64,000 nt of DNA from Janthinobacterium sp. LM6 (GCF_002002885.1 NZ_CP019510.1:1178001-1242000); one strand, 5' to 3'; positions 33,145-42,977 are shown, numbered from the stretch's first letter. Numbers and translations are program-made. The notes: generated by a model not told the origin, from the letters alone.

Positions 33145-33754
33145 AGCAATGCAAGACAGCAGCGATAAACAGGCACAGAACAGCGGTCGCTGGAAACTGC
33201 TGGCCGTGGTGGCCGTATGCGCGTTTCCCATCATCGCTTCGTATTTCACGTATTACATCATCAAGCCCACGGGCCGCAACAATTACGGCGCCCTGATCGA
33301 CCCCCGCTTGCATCCGATACCCGAAGAACAATTGCAGGTGACGGAACTCGATGGCAAGGCCGCGCCGCTGGCGCAATTCAAGGGCAAGTGGGTGCTGCTG
33401 CAAACGGGACCATCCGATTGCCAGGAAGCATGCAAGAAGCAATTGTTTGACATGCAACAACTGCGTTTGATGCAAGGCAAGGAACGCGAACGCCTGGAAA
33501 GAGTCTGGCTGGTAACGGATGCGCAGCCGCTCGACACCCTCGTGATGCGCGAATTCGACGGCACCAGCATGCTGCGCGTCAATAGCGACGCCCTGAAGGC
33601 GTGGCTGCCCGTGGAAGCGGGCGGCAAGACGAGCGACCATCTGTATTTGATCGATCCGCTGGGCAATCTGATGATGCGCTTCCCGAAAGACGCGGACCCG
33701 AACAAGATCAAGAAAGACATCGCCAAGCTGCTCAAAGCTTCGGCGATCGGTTGA
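33125..33754 (+). CDS. SCO-like, membrane-anchored thioredoxin-fold protein
   Basis: About 209 residues from a GTG at 33125, chosen because AGGA lies seven bases upstream; ATG 33149 is the alternative. One amino-terminal helix (WKLLAVVAVCAFPIIASYFTYY) is followed by a thioredoxin-like domain in which GPSDCQEACKKQL carries the CxxxC spacing of SCO copper proteins. Position between surf1 and ctaA is typical for Burkholderiales. The histidine expected of a true SCO copper site is not obvious, so a redox role in oxidase assembly is inferred. Confidence 0.78.
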   Translation: MQTNNPEAMQDSSDKQAQNSGRWKLLAVVAVCAFPIIASYFTYYIIKPTGRNNYGALIDPRLHPIPEEQLQVTELDGKAAPLAQFKGKWVLLQTGPSDCQEACKKQLFDMQQLRLMQGKERERLERVWLVTDAQPLDTLVMREFDGTSMLRVNSDALKAWLPVEAGGKTSDHLYLIDPLGNLMMRFPKDADPNKIKKDIAKLLKASAIG

Positions 33755-33763
33755 GGAGTCTGC

Positions 33764-34948
33764 ATGCCGACGATGCATCTCTCCGCGCTGGCCCAGCTGG
33801 GCTTGACGGGTCTGCTGGTGGCGCTGCTGCCTTTGACCATGGTCTGGGTGTCCGCGGACGCCAATAAATACCGCAAGCTCGTGTGGATCGCCGTCTTCCT
33901 GACGGTCGACCTGATCATGTTTGGCGGTTTTACGCGCTTGTCCGATTCCGGCCTGGGCTGCCCGGACTGGCCCGGCTGCTATGGCTCGGCCAACCCATTC
34001 CTTGCGCACGAGCACATCGTGGCGGCGGAAACCCTGATGCCGACGGGCCCCGTGACGGTGGTCAAGGCGTGGATCGAGATGACGCACCGCTACCTGGCCA
34101 TGGCCATCGGCGTGCTGATCGTGGCGATGATGGTGCAGGCGTGGCGCCAGTGGAGAAAGAGCAAGCGGCAGGAATTCGCCCCGGCCCTGCCGACGGCGCT
34201 GTTTTTATTCGTTTGCCTGCAAGGCGCGTTCGGCGCCTGGACCGTCACCCTGAAGCTGCAGCCGGTCATCGTCACCATCCACCTGCTGCTGGGCATGGGG
34301 CTGCTGGCCATGCTGACGTGGCTGGGCGGGCGCCAGGACCATGCCGTGGCGCCAATCAAGCGCGCCGACGCGGAAGAGTCCGTGCTGCGCCCCGTGCGCG
34401 CGCTGGCCGTTTTCTCGCTCGTGCTGCTGACGGTACAGATCGCGCTGGGCGGCTGGGTGAGCACCAACTACGCCACCCTGGCGTGCACGGATTTCCCCCT
34501 GTGCGGCGGCAAGGTGATTCCGGAAATGGATTTCGAGCATGGTTTCCATTTGTGGCGCGAGCTGGGCAAGACGGCCGCCGGCCACTATTTGCCGTTTTCC
34601 GCGCTGACGGCCATCCACTGGGTGCACCGCAATTTCGCCTTCATCGTGCTGGCCGGCATCGGCTATACCGTGTTTCGCGCGTGGAAACTGCCGTCCCTGC
34701 GCGGCACGGCCCGCTGGGTGGCGCTGGTGCTGGCCCTGCAGGCGGCCACGGGCCTGGCGACCATCTACCTGAGCTGGCCGCTGTCGATTGCCGTCATGCA
34801 TAACGGCGGGGCGGCGCTGCTCGTGTTATTGCTGACCATGTTAAACTACAAGGCTAAATTCCAACTCGATGTTGCGCGCAATGTTAAGCGCGCTTGCGCC
34901 TCCGCGCCAGTGCCCTCGGCACCAGCCAGTCCTTCCCGTACCGCATAA
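33764..34948 (+). CDS. ctaA: Heme A synthase CtaA/COX15
   Basis: A 394-residue, eight-helix inner-membrane enzyme that oxidises heme O to heme A. GGFTRLSDSGLGCPDWPGCYG is the family's first conserved loop; EMTHRYLAM, HLLLGMG, STNYATLACTDFPLCGG and IHWVHRNFAF provide heme-ligating His residues and conserved Cys. Its stop codon is directly followed by the ctaB ATG. Confidence 0.95.
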   Translation: MPTMHLSALAQLGLTGLLVALLPLTMVWVSADANKYRKLVWIAVFLTVDLIMFGGFTRLSDSGLGCPDWPGCYGSANPFLAHEHIVAAETLMPTGPVTVVKAWIEMTHRYLAMAIGVLIVAMMVQAWRQWRKSKRQEFAPALPTALFLFVCLQGAFGAWTVTLKLQPVIVTIHLLLGMGLLAMLTWLGGRQDHAVAPIKRADAEESVLRPVRALAVFSLVLLTVQIALGGWVSTNYATLACTDFPLCGGKVIPEMDFEHGFHLWRELGKTAAGHYLPFSALTAIHWVHRNFAFIVLAGIGYTVFRAWKLPSLRGTARWVALVLALQAATGLATIYLSWPLSIAVMHNGGAALLVLLLTMLNYKAKFQLDVARNVKRACASAPVPSAPASPSRTA

Positions 34949-35848
34949 ATGACTACTCAGACCATCAGCCGTAAACCCTCCCCCCGCATCGCCCAGTATT
35001 GGGCGCTGACCAAGCCCCGCGTGACGCAACTGGCCGTGTTTTGCGCCGTCATCGGCATGTTCCTGGCCAGCGAGGAATTGCCCGACTGGCATGCGGTGGT
35101 GTTCGGCACCGTCGGCATCTGGCTGCTGGCCGGCGCCGCGTTTGCCGTCAATTGCCTGGCCGAGCGCGAAATCGATGCGCGCATGGCGCGCACGGCGCGC
35201 CGCCCCATGGCCATGGGTGACATCACGGTGAAACAGACGGTGGTGTTCGCGCTCGTGATCGGCGGCCTGGGCATGGCGATTCTGTACCACCTCGTCAATC
35301 CGCTGACCATGTGGCTGACTTTTGTCACCTTTGTCGGCTATGCCTTGATCTATACCATGGTGCTCAAACCCGCCACGCCGCAAAATATCGTCATCGGCGG
35401 CCTGTCCGGCGCCATGCCGCCCGCGCTGGGCTGGGCGGCCGTCGCCAACGACGTGCCGATGCAGGCCTGGCTGCTGGTCCTGATCATTTTTGTCTGGACG
35501 CCGCCGCACTTCTGGGCGCTGGCCATGTACCGCCGCGACGATTACGCGCGCTCGGGCTTGCCCATGCTGCCCGTCACGCACGGCATGCAATTTACGCAAT
35601 TCCACGTGTGGCTGTATTCGATCGCGCTGGCCGCCACCACCTTGCTGCCGTACGCCGTGCGCATGAGCGGCCTGATCTACCTGGCCTCGGCCGTGGTGCT
35701 CAACGCCGGTTTCCTGTATTACGCGTGGAAGATGTACCGCCACTACACGGACTTGATCGCGCGCAAGGCCTTTACGTTTTCCATCATCTACCTGGCCTTG
35801 CTGTTCGCGGCTTTGCTGGTCGACCATTACATTCCATTGGGATCATGA
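34949..35848 (+). CDS. ctaB: Protoheme IX farnesyltransferase (heme O synthase)
   Basis: A 299-residue UbiA-superfamily membrane enzyme making heme O from heme B and farnesyl diphosphate. [39 protein letters not shown] (first Asp-rich motif variant) and [21 protein letters not shown] are characteristic. It sits between ctaA and the sco gene and overlaps the latter by 4 nt (ATGA). Confidence 0.96.
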   Translation: MTTQTISRKPSPRIAQYWALTKPRVTQLAVFCAVIGMFLASEELPDWHAVVFGTVGIWLLAGAAFAVNCLAEREIDARMARTARRPMAMGDITVKQTVVFALVIGGLGMAILYHLVNPLTMWLTFVTFVGYALIYTMVLKPATPQNIVIGGLSGAMPPALGWAAVANDVPMQAWLLVLIIFVWTPPHFWALAMYRRDDYARSGLPMLPVTHGMQFTQFHVWLYSIALAATTLLPYAVRMSGLIYLASAVVLNAGFLYYAWKMYRHYTDLIARKAFTFSIIYLALLFAALLVDHYIPLGS

Positions 35849-36438
35849 AAAAATATCTGACTCTGTTGCTGGCGGCCGCGCTGGCCGTCGTCCTGGCCGG
35901 CTGCGGCAAGCCGGCCGCGCCCAAGCTGGCCTTCAAGAACACGGACGTGACGGGCCTCGGCTATGCGCGCGAGTTCGCGCTGACAGACCACACGGGCCAT
36001 CCGCGCACCCTGGCCGACTACAAGGGCAAGCTGGTGCTGATGTTCTTCGGCTACACGCAATGCCCGGACGTCTGCCCCACGACCATGGCCGACATGGCCC
36101 AGGTGATGCAGGAAATGGGCCCGCAGGCGGAGCAGGTGCAAGTGCTGTTCGTCACCGTCGACCCCGAGCGCGACACGCAGCAATTGCTGGCGCAATACGT
36201 GCCCGCCTTCGACAAGCGTTTCGTCGGCCTGTACGGCGATGCGGCCGCGACGGCCAAGGTGGCCAAGGAATTCAAGGTGTATTACGCCAAGGTGGAAGGC
36301 GAGACGGACAGCAGCTACACGGTGGACCACACGGCCGGCACCTATGTGTTCGACCGCGAAGGCAAGATCCGCCTGTTCGTGCGCCACGGCGAAAAGCCTG
36401 CCGCCATCGCGCACGATCTTAAACTTCTGCTATCCTGA
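35845..36438 (+). CDS. SCO1/SenC copper chaperone lipoprotein
   Basis: A 197-residue lipoprotein (lipobox LAGC, Cys20) with a thioredoxin fold. [15 protein letters not shown] supplies the CxxxC copper pair and [12 protein letters not shown] the third ligand His, so this is the canonical SCO of the region. It delivers copper to the copper A site of CoxB. Start fixed by the ATGA overlap with ctaB. Confidence 0.94.
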   Translation: MKKYLTLLLAAALAVVLAGCGKPAAPKLAFKNTDVTGLGYAREFALTDHTGHPRTLADYKGKLVLMFFGYTQCPDVCPTTMADMAQVMQEMGPQAEQVQVLFVTVDPERDTQQLLAQYVPAFDKRFVGLYGDAAATAKVAKEFKVYYAKVEGETDSSYTVDHTAGTYVFDREGKIRLFVRHGEKPAAIAHDLKLLLS

Positions 36439-36480
36439 TCCGGTCGCGCCCCCGGGCGCCATCTTCAGGATACGCAGTAC

Positions 36481-37557
36481 ATGGATAAACGTTTCGAGCC
36501 GCACGCCCGCCTGGCAGCCGTCATCTTTTTGTTGATCGGCTGCTTTTTCGTCTTGCGGCCCTTCCTCGCCGCCATGCTGTTTGCCGCCTGCGTGGGCATT
36601 TCCAGCTGGCCCCTGTATCTGCTGCTGCTGGAACGCCTGAAAGGCCGGCGCAACTGGGCCGCTGCCATCATGACCCTGTCCCTGATCCTGGTCATCGTGG
36701 TGCCGCTGGCCCTCGTCACCTACAACCTGGCCGACAATGTGTCGCGCATCTATGAACAGTTGCGCACGGCGCTGGAATCGGGCGGCCTGCATCCGCCGGC
36801 CTGGCTGGCCAGCATTCCCGTGGTGGGCGAAACCATCGACGGCTATGTGCAGCGCCTGCTGGCTGACCGCGAGGAATTATTGAATTTGGGTAAGACCATG
36901 CTGGAACCGGCGCGCCACTTCCTCGCTTCCGGCGGCATCCTGCTGGGCACGGGCCTGGCGCAGACCAGCCTGGCCGTGTTCGTCAGCTTCTTCCTCTACC
37001 GCGACGGCCAGCAACTGAGCCGTGCCCTGATGACGGGCGCCGGCCGCATCATCGGCGACAGCGCGCCCGGCGTGGGCCTGACCATCAGCCGCACCGTGCG
37101 CGGCGTCATGTACGGCTTGCTGGGCACGGCGCTGGCGCAAGCGCTGGTGGCGGTGGTCGGTTTCCTGATCGCCGGCGTGCCGGCCGTGGCGCTGCTGGGC
37201 GTGGCCACCTTCATCTTTTCGCTGATCCCCGTGGGCCCGCCCCTGATCTGGGGCGGCGCCGCCATCTGGCTGTTTGCCGACGGGCAGACGGGCTGGGGCA
37301 TTTTCATGCTGGTGTGGGGCGCGCTGCTGATCAGCGGCGTGGATAACGTCGTCAAACCCATGCTGATCAGCCGCGGCAGCAGCCTGCCATTCCTGCTGGT
37401 GCTGCTGGGCGTGCTGGGCGGCGTGCTGGCCTTCGGCTTCGTCGGCATCTTCATCGGCCCGACCCTGCTGGCGGTGCTGTACAGCCTGCTGCAAACGTGG
37501 ACGGTGGGGGAAACTACCGTGCCGCAGGGCAAGGATACGATTACGTTGAAGAAGTAG
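36481..37557 (+). CDS. AI-2E family transporter (PerM-like)
   Basis: A 358-residue protein with about eight membrane helices of the PerM/TqsA (AI-2E_transporter) family. An amino-terminal helix pair (about 15-60) precedes a soluble loop and a cluster of hydrophobic segments; FSLIPVGPPLIWGGAAIWL and GVDNVVKPMLISR are the most conserved parts. Substrates in the family vary, so the cargo is unknown. Last gene in this direction before the structured element at 37663. Confidence 0.88.
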   Translation: MDKRFEPHARLAAVIFLLIGCFFVLRPFLAAMLFAACVGISSWPLYLLLLERLKGRRNWAAAIMTLSLILVIVVPLALVTYNLADNVSRIYEQLRTALESGGLHPPAWLASIPVVGETIDGYVQRLLADREELLNLGKTMLEPARHFLASGGILLGTGLAQTSLAVFVSFFLYRDGQQLSRALMTGAGRIIGDSAPGVGLTISRTVRGVMYGLLGTALAQALVAVVGFLIAGVPAVALLGVATFIFSLIPVGPPLIWGGAAIWLFADGQTGWGIFMLVWGALLISGVDNVVKPMLISRGSSLPFLLVLLGVLGGVLAFGFVGIFIGPTLLAVLYSLLQTWTVGETTVPQGKDTITLKK

Positions 37558-37588
37558 TCAGTCGCGCAAGTCTGCGCGCCTTGTATAA

Positions 37589-37648
37589 CCCAACGGCAAG
37601 GACTGGGGTCGGATCCTCAGGGGCCGACCCCGGCCTCTCGCCGTTGGG
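37589..37648. other. 60-nt hairpin with two perfect stems
   Basis: CCCAACGGC (37589-37597) pairs with GCCGTTGGG (37640-37648), and inside it GGGGTCGG (37605-37612) pairs with CCGACCCC (37624-37631). It follows the PerM-like gene and could terminate or stabilise its transcript. The inner GGGGTCGG...CCGACCCC resembles short hairpins dispersed in related genomes (recollection, not searched). Confidence 0.6.
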
Positions 37649-37662
37649 GTACGTTTTGCTTA

Positions 37663-37820
37663 GAGCCTACCCCAGTAGATGAATACATCCCCTGCTGGCG
37701 CCCCTCAGAAGCGGGGACTGCGTTGATCGTCGTCGCGTGGCTCGCCACGCGTCCTCCTCACGCCTTGTCCGCACTCCTGATGAACTGCCAGCAGAAGACG
37801 CTCCCTACTGGGATAGGCTC
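37663..37820. repeat. 158-nt multi-branched structured element with terminal inverted repeats
   Basis: GAGCCTACCCCAGTAG (37663-37678) and CTACTGGGATAGGCTC (37805-37820) form a 16-bp outer helix with one wobble. Nested inside are CTGCTGGC/GCCAGCAG (37692-37699 with 37787-37794), a CCCC/GGGG hairpin (around 37701-37716) and CGCGTGG-CTCG-CCACGCG (37734-37740 with 37745-37751). The element occupies the gap between two convergent genes and touches the stop codon of the minus-strand gene at 37821. It could be a small RNA, a terminator-like repeat or a MITE-like element; no open reading frame is convincing. Confidence 0.65.
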
Positions 37821-39194
37821 TTAATCCCTTAAATCGGCATCGAGGTCGCGTTCCTGCTTCGGGATCACCTTGATCAGCACGATGCGGGGTCCGTTCATCT
37901 TCTTGACGACGATGTCGAAGTCGACGAAGGTGATGCGCTGGCCCTGCTTCGGAATGTCGCCCAGCTTGACCATGATCAAGCCGCCCACCGATTCCACGTC
38001 GTCCAGGCCCAGTTCCTCGTTTTCGATATCGATGCCGAGGATGCGTTCGAGCGAAAAGATGGGCAGGCTGGCCTTGCCGATCAGGGTGCCGTCGCTTTGC
38101 TTGAGCCAGTCGTTTTCATTGCGGCGGAATTCATCGCGGATTTCGCCGACCATGGCGCCGAGCAAGTTATCCAGGGTGATGAACCCCAGCGGGCGCTTGC
38201 CCTTCTCGCCGATCAGGGCGAAGTGGGGCGCGCCGTCGCGAAAGCGGCGGAACAGTTCCAGCGCCGGCGTGCGCGCGGAAATGATGTCGACGGGACGCAA
38301 GAACGGCGTGAGCGAGGTGATCGGCTTGCCCGCCTGCTGGGCAAAGAACAGGTCTTTCAGGTGCACCACGCCCAGCACGTCGTCTTCATTCGTGTCGAAA
38401 TACGGGTAGCGGCTGAAGCGGTTGCGCAGCACCGTGTCGAGGTTTTCTTCCAGGGTATTTGACGCGTGCAGGGCGATCACTTCATTGATCGGGCGCATCA
38501 GGTCCGACACCGTCATTTGTTCGAAATCAAGCGACTGCGCCAGGATGTTGCGCTCGTCGCGCGTAAATTTCTCGCCCGGCTGGCTGGTGCGCAGGATCAG
38601 TTTCAATTCTTCGGACGAATAATGGGCATCGTGGCCGCCCTTGCCGGACAGGCCCGCCAGGCGCAGCACCCAGTTGGCGCTGGCGTTGAGCAGGTAGATG
38701 GCCGGGTACATGGTCCAGTAAAAGCCGTACAGGGGAATCGCGCTCCACAGGCCGACGGCTTCCGGGTTGCGGATGGCCATCGATTTGGGCGCCAGTTCGC
38801 CCACGACGATGTGCAGGAAGGAAATCACGCTGAAGGCGACGACGAAGGACACGCCGTGGATCAGCTCTTGCGAGGTGACGCCGATGGCGCCGAACAGCGG
38901 CTCCAGCAAGCCGGCAAACGCCGGTTCGCCGACCCAGCCCAGGCCCAGCGACGCCAGGGTGATGCCCAGCTGGCAGGCGGACAGGTAGGCGTCCAGCTGG
39001 CCATGCACCTTGGCCAGGATGCGGCCCCGCAGCCCCTGTGTCTTGGCGATGGCGCGGATGCGCGTGCGCCGCAAGGTGACGATGCCAAACTCGGCGGCAA
39101 CAAAAAAACCGTTCAGCGCGACCAGGAAGAGGGCGAGCAGGACTAGCAAGACATTGTGCATGGGGGCGCTGAAGATGGGCTGTAAAAACGACAT
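37821..39194 (-). CDS. CNNM/HlyC-CorC family membrane protein with CBS domains
   Basis: A 457-residue protein: a DUF21/CNNM membrane domain with four hydrophobic segments (about 1-200, including LNGFFVAAEFGIVTLRRTR and IVVGELAPKSMA), a CBS pair (about 220-345) and a CorC_HlyC carboxyl domain. Homologues are implicated in magnesium/cobalt efflux and are often mislabelled hemolysins. Genes on both sides are unrelated, so it appears monocistronic. Confidence 0.92.
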   Translation of the reverse strand: MSFLQPIFSAPMHNVLLVLLALFLVALNGFFVAAEFGIVTLRRTRIRAIAKTQGLRGRILAKVHGQLDAYLSACQLGITLASLGLGWVGEPAFAGLLEPLFGAIGVTSQELIHGVSFVVAFSVISFLHIVVGELAPKSMAIRNPEAVGLWSAIPLYGFYWTMYPAIYLLNASANWVLRLAGLSGKGGHDAHYSSEELKLILRTSQPGEKFTRDERNILAQSLDFEQMTVSDLMRPINEVIALHASNTLEENLDTVLRNRFSRYPYFDTNEDDVLGVVHLKDLFFAQQAGKPITSLTPFLRPVDIISARTPALELFRRFRDGAPHFALIGEKGKRPLGFITLDNLLGAMVGEIRDEFRRNENDWLKQSDGTLIGKASLPIFSLERILGIDIENEELGLDDVESVGGLIMVKLGDIPKQGQRITFVDFDIVVKKMNGPRIVLIKVIPKQERDLDADLRD

Positions 39195-39281
39195 CTTAAA
39201 CGACGAAGGGCGGCATAGCCTAATTTAGCCGCGCACGCCGCCCGTGGTGGCGGGCGGGCGCGGCAGGTTTTTCACGCTTGT

Positions 39282-40616
39282 TCAGCCTTTGGCCGCCGTT
39301 TGCGGTCCGCCGCGCATGGCGAAGACCATGACGGCCGAGACGATGGCGGGAATGGCGACGACGAGGAAAATCGTGCTGTTGGGCCAGTTCAGGCGGATCA
39401 GCTCGCCACCGAGCACGGGGCCGATGATGGAACCGATGCGCCCGATGCCCAGGCTCCAGCCGATGCCCGTCGAGCGCAGGGTGGTCGGGTAGTAGCTGGC
39501 CGCCAGGGCGTTGACGGCCGGCTGGCCGCCCACCACGCAGAAACCGGCGATGAAGATGGTAATGAACAGGAAGGCCAGCGACACGTCCGGACGGCCGATC
39601 AGGGCAATGGCCACGGCAGCGACCAAAAAGCACGGCAGCAGGATGCGGCGGAAGCTGGAGCGGTCGATCAGCTGGCCCATGACGAGGGTGCCGATGGTGC
39701 CGCCCACTTGCAGGGCCGTGCCCGCCAGCACGGCGTTGGCCGTCGACAGGCCCGCTTCCTTGGCGATGGTCGGCAGCCAGTTGGACAGGAAATACAAGTT
39801 CAGCAAGTTCATGAAATTGATGACCCACAACAAAATCGTCATCTTCGCGCGGCCGCCCGTAAACAATTGCAGCACGGGCGCGCCCTTGTGTTCCTTTTCA
39901 TGCACGACGTATTGCGTGTCGGCCGTGATGCTGACCGTCGGATCGATGCGCTTGAGCCACTTGGCGACTTGATCCAGCTTGCGTTTCTTCAATACCAGGA
40001 ATTGCATCGATTCCGGCAGCAGGAAGAACATCAGCACGCCGATCACCAGCGGCACCACGCCGCCCACGTAAAACACGGATTGCCAGCCGAACGCGGGAAT
40101 CAGCGCGGCGGACAATAAGCCGCCCAGCACGGCGCCCAGGGTAAAGCCGCACGAGACGAGCATCATCAAGGTGACTTTCTTGCGCAGGGGGCTGTATTCG
40201 CCGGCCAGCGCCATGGCGTTCGGCATCACGGCGCCCAGGCCCAGTCCGGTGATAAAGCGGATCAGCTGCAATTGCTCGATGGTCGTTGCCAGCGGCGTGA
40301 CCAGCATGCACAGCGAAAAGAAGATGGTTGAGCCGATCAGCACAGGGCGGCGGCCGAACTTGTCGGCCGTGATGCTGAAAACGAGCGAGCCGACCAGCAT
40401 GCCCAGCAAGCCCGCGCCGAACACGGGGCCCAAGTTGGCCTTGCTCACGTGCCAGTCGGCAATGATGGCCGGTGCCACATAGCCCATCGCCTGCACGTCG
40501 AAGCCATCCATGATGACGCACAGCCCGCACAGGATCAGCATGCCGATCTGGAAGGAGCCGATCTTGTTGTTATTGATGAGATCGGGAATATCGATCGTCT
40601 TGCCTGCCGTGGACAT
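39282..40616 (-). CDS. MFS transporter, aromatic acid:H+ symporter (AAHS) family
   Basis: A 444-residue, twelve-helix major facilitator. MDGFDVQAMGYVAPAI with the acidic DGFD in helix 1, and GGLLSAALIPAFGWQ and LPESMQFLV later, match PcaK/BenK-type carriers for 4-hydroxybenzoate and related acids. Loop 2-3 SITADKFGRRPV is the standard MFS motif. The substrate cannot be fixed from sequence, and no catabolic genes are adjacent. Confidence 0.88.
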   Translation of the reverse strand: MSTAGKTIDIPDLINNNKIGSFQIGMLILCGLCVIMDGFDVQAMGYVAPAIIADWHVSKANLGPVFGAGLLGMLVGSLVFSITADKFGRRPVLIGSTIFFSLCMLVTPLATTIEQLQLIRFITGLGLGAVMPNAMALAGEYSPLRKKVTLMMLVSCGFTLGAVLGGLLSAALIPAFGWQSVFYVGGVVPLVIGVLMFFLLPESMQFLVLKKRKLDQVAKWLKRIDPTVSITADTQYVVHEKEHKGAPVLQLFTGGRAKMTILLWVINFMNLLNLYFLSNWLPTIAKEAGLSTANAVLAGTALQVGGTIGTLVMGQLIDRSSFRRILLPCFLVAAVAIALIGRPDVSLAFLFITIFIAGFCVVGGQPAVNALAASYYPTTLRSTGIGWSLGIGRIGSIIGPVLGGELIRLNWPNSTIFLVVAIPAIVSAVMVFAMRGGPQTAAKG

Positions 40617-40740
40617 GGTGCCGCTCCTGTTTTTTTATGGTGGTCGCGCCCTTCCGGCGAGGGAGGGGCGCGTGTTTGTCTCAGGCTTCATTACAATCGC
40701 TTTTGATTGATTATTCAAACGTTATTTTCGAATGGATTTA

Positions 40741-41655
40741 TCAGGTTTCCTTGTGAATCTTCGGGTGACTCTGGATGGCGGCCAGGATGACGTCGAGCGC
40801 CGGATGCATGATCTTGCGCTCGTTGGAAATGACGTAAAACTGTTCGCGCAGGGACGAGGCGTCGCCCACCAGCACGGCGCCGAACTGCTCCTCGATATCG
40901 GCCGCCAGGCTGGCGGAGGCGAAGAACAGGCCCAGGCCCTTGCGGCCAAACGCGTTGAGCATGGCGTTGTCCTCGAATTCACCGACCACGTCGGGACGCA
41001 CGCCCTGCTGCACCATCCATTCGTCGATGCGCCCGCGCAAGGCGTTGTTGCGCGCGGGCAGTAAAAAGGGGGCGCCGTGCAGGCTATGCGGGAAATTGTC
41101 GCGGTACTGGGCGGCCAGCGCGGGGATGCCGAACAGCTTCATGGCGCTCTCGCCCCACAGGTGGCTGGACACGCGCAGGCTGGCACCGGCCGGCACGGCG
41201 CGGTCCGTCAACACCAGGTCCAGCTTGTGCAGGGCCAGGTCGGCCAGCAAGGATTCGAATTCATCTTCCAGGCACACCAGCTTGACGGGCTTGTTCAGGC
41301 TGCGCGTGGCGTCGAGCATGCGGTAGGCCATCAGTTTCGGCAAGGAATCGGAAATGCCCACCGTCAGGCGCATCTTTTCCGCGTCGGTGTCGGCCAGCGC
41401 TTCCTGCATCTGCTCGCCCAAGAGAAAAATCTGGTCCGCGTAGCCGAGCGCGAGCCGGCCCGCTTCCGTCGGCACCAATCGCCGTCCCTGCGGCTGCAGC
41501 AGCGACTTGCCCAGTTCCTTTTCCAGCAGGGCCAGCTGGGTGCTGATGGTTTGCACGGCCAGTCCCAGCCGTTCGGCCGCGCGCGTCACGCCACCTTCCT
41601 TGGCGACGACCCAAAAGAAGTACAAATGGCGGTAATTGAAGCCCGTGGTTTTCAT
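40741..41655 (-). CDS. nhaR: LysR-type transcriptional activator NhaR
   Basis: A 304-residue LysR regulator. NYRHLYFFWVVAKEGGVTRAAERL and the next 30 residues are the NhaR-specific winged helix start; GVRPDVVGEFEDNAML and ALLVGDASSLREQFYVIS-like segments fit the co-inducer domain. NhaR responds to sodium and also controls other envelope genes in E. coli. No nhaA is in the window. It is divergent from the TerC-like gene across 117 nt containing an ATGTGTCACAT palindrome (41716-41726) and a TATACT box (41732-41737), so it may regulate that operon (inference). Confidence 0.87.
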   Translation of the reverse strand: MKTTGFNYRHLYFFWVVAKEGGVTRAAERLGLAVQTISTQLALLEKELGKSLLQPQGRRLVPTEAGRLALGYADQIFLLGEQMQEALADTDAEKMRLTVGISDSLPKLMAYRMLDATRSLNKPVKLVCLEDEFESLLADLALHKLDLVLTDRAVPAGASLRVSSHLWGESAMKLFGIPALAAQYRDNFPHSLHGAPFLLPARNNALRGRIDEWMVQQGVRPDVVGEFEDNAMLNAFGRKGLGLFFASASLAADIEEQFGAVLVGDASSLREQFYVISNERKIMHPALDVILAAIQSHPKIHKET

Positions 41656-41772
41656 CGCTGCATCCTCAATCTTCTGTTTTTACGAAGTAATACTTCCATT
41701 ATCTTCCATTTTTAAATGTGTCACATGTCCTTATACTACGTTCCATTGAATTTGGATAAAGGGGAACTATCG

Positions 41773-42846
41773 ATGAAACATTTCAGAGTGTCATTTCTAG
41801 TGACATTTATCTGCCTGGGCATTTCCGCCTGGTGGGGTTACACGCACGGCGGCGTGCAGACGATGCTGGCGGCGCTCGGTATCGCGGTGATCCTGGGCGT
41901 GATGGAAGTCTCGCTGTCGTTCGACAACGCGGTGGTCAACGCCTCGGTGCTGAAGAACTGGGACAAGTTCTGGCAGAACCTGTTCCTCGGCGTGGGCATC
42001 ATCATCGCCGTGTTCGGCATGCGTTTGCTGTTTCCGCTGGTCATCGTGGCGCAAGCGGCGGACCTGGGCTTGCTGGAAGTATGGAATCTGGCACTGAGCA
42101 ATCCGGAACAGTATTCGATGCACCTGACGAATCACCACGCGGAAGTGGCGGCTTTCGGCGGCATCTTCCTGCTGCTGGTGTTCCTGAACTTCCTGCTGGA
42201 CTCGGAGAAGGAAACGCACTGGCTGGGCCGTATTGAAGAAAAACTGGGCGCGCTGGGCAAGATATCGTCGATTTCCGTGATGATCGCGCTCGGTACCCTG
42301 ATGGTCAGCCTGTCGATGATCGAAGAAGGCCAGAAGCTGGTGGTGCTGACGGCCGGCCTGTGGGGTATTTTGACCTACGTGGGCGTCGATGTGATCAGCG
42401 GTTTGCTGGAAGGCGACAATGGCGACGGCAACATGGGCGACATCATCAAGCGCGGCGGTATTGGCGGCTTCCTGTACCTGGAAGTGCTCGACGCCTCGTT
42501 CAGCTTTGACGGCGTGATCGGCGCGTTCGCCATCACCAAGGATGTCGTGATCATCATGCTGGGTCTGGCAATCGGCGCGATGTTCGTGCGTTCGATGACG
42601 GTGTTCCTGGTGCGCAAGGGCACGCTCGACGAGTTCGTTTATCTGGAGCACGGCGCGCACTATGCGATCGGTATCCTGGCCGTGATCATGTTGGTCAGCA
42701 TGAAGTTCCACATTCCCGAGATCTTCACGGGTCTGATCGGGGTGGCCTTCATTCTCGCCTCGCTGTGGTCGTCGATCCGCCACAAGCGCAGGATGGCCCT
42801 CGAAGAAGGCCAGACGGAAGCGCTGGAAGCGGTCAAGGCAGTGTAA
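41773..42846 (+). CDS. DUF475/TerC-like integral membrane protein
   Basis: A 357-residue polytopic protein. LGVMEVSLSFDNAVVNASVLKNW and GGFLYLEVLDASFSFDGVIGAFA are the paired acidic membrane motifs of the TerC/DUF475 superfamily, implicated in metal (manganese) export and tellurite stress. Start at 41773 (MKHFRVSF) follows an AAAGGGGA site; the frame is open upstream to 41716. First gene of the TerD-containing operon. Confidence 0.9.
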   Translation: MKHFRVSFLVTFICLGISAWWGYTHGGVQTMLAALGIAVILGVMEVSLSFDNAVVNASVLKNWDKFWQNLFLGVGIIIAVFGMRLLFPLVIVAQAADLGLLEVWNLALSNPEQYSMHLTNHHAEVAAFGGIFLLLVFLNFLLDSEKETHWLGRIEEKLGALGKISSISVMIALGTLMVSLSMIEEGQKLVVLTAGLWGILTYVGVDVISGLLEGDNGDGNMGDIIKRGGIGGFLYLEVLDASFSFDGVIGAFAITKDVVIIMLGLAIGAMFVRSMTVFLVRKGTLDEFVYLEHGAHYAIGILAVIMLVSMKFHIPEIFTGLIGVAFILASLWSSIRHKRRMALEEGQTEALEAVKAV

Positions 42847-42977
42847 AGAATGCGCGACAAACGACTACACCCGTTTGTCGGCAAGTTGTAGCAAGCGTCG
42901 CCGCCGGCCTGGGGAGTCAGGCCGGTGGAGGACGCCAGGTGTTTGGTCATACACAACCCACATAGGAGTAATACATC

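Noticed and set aside
37661..37822. tRNA-like cloverleaf
   Set aside because: The nested stems superficially suggest a cloverleaf, but the length, lack of a T-loop GTTCGANTC and lack of an anticodon arm of correct size exclude a tRNA.
37821..39194. Hemolysin toxin
   Set aside because: HlyC/CorC-type proteins are often labelled hemolysins; the DUF21-CBS-CorC layout fits ion transport, not a toxin.
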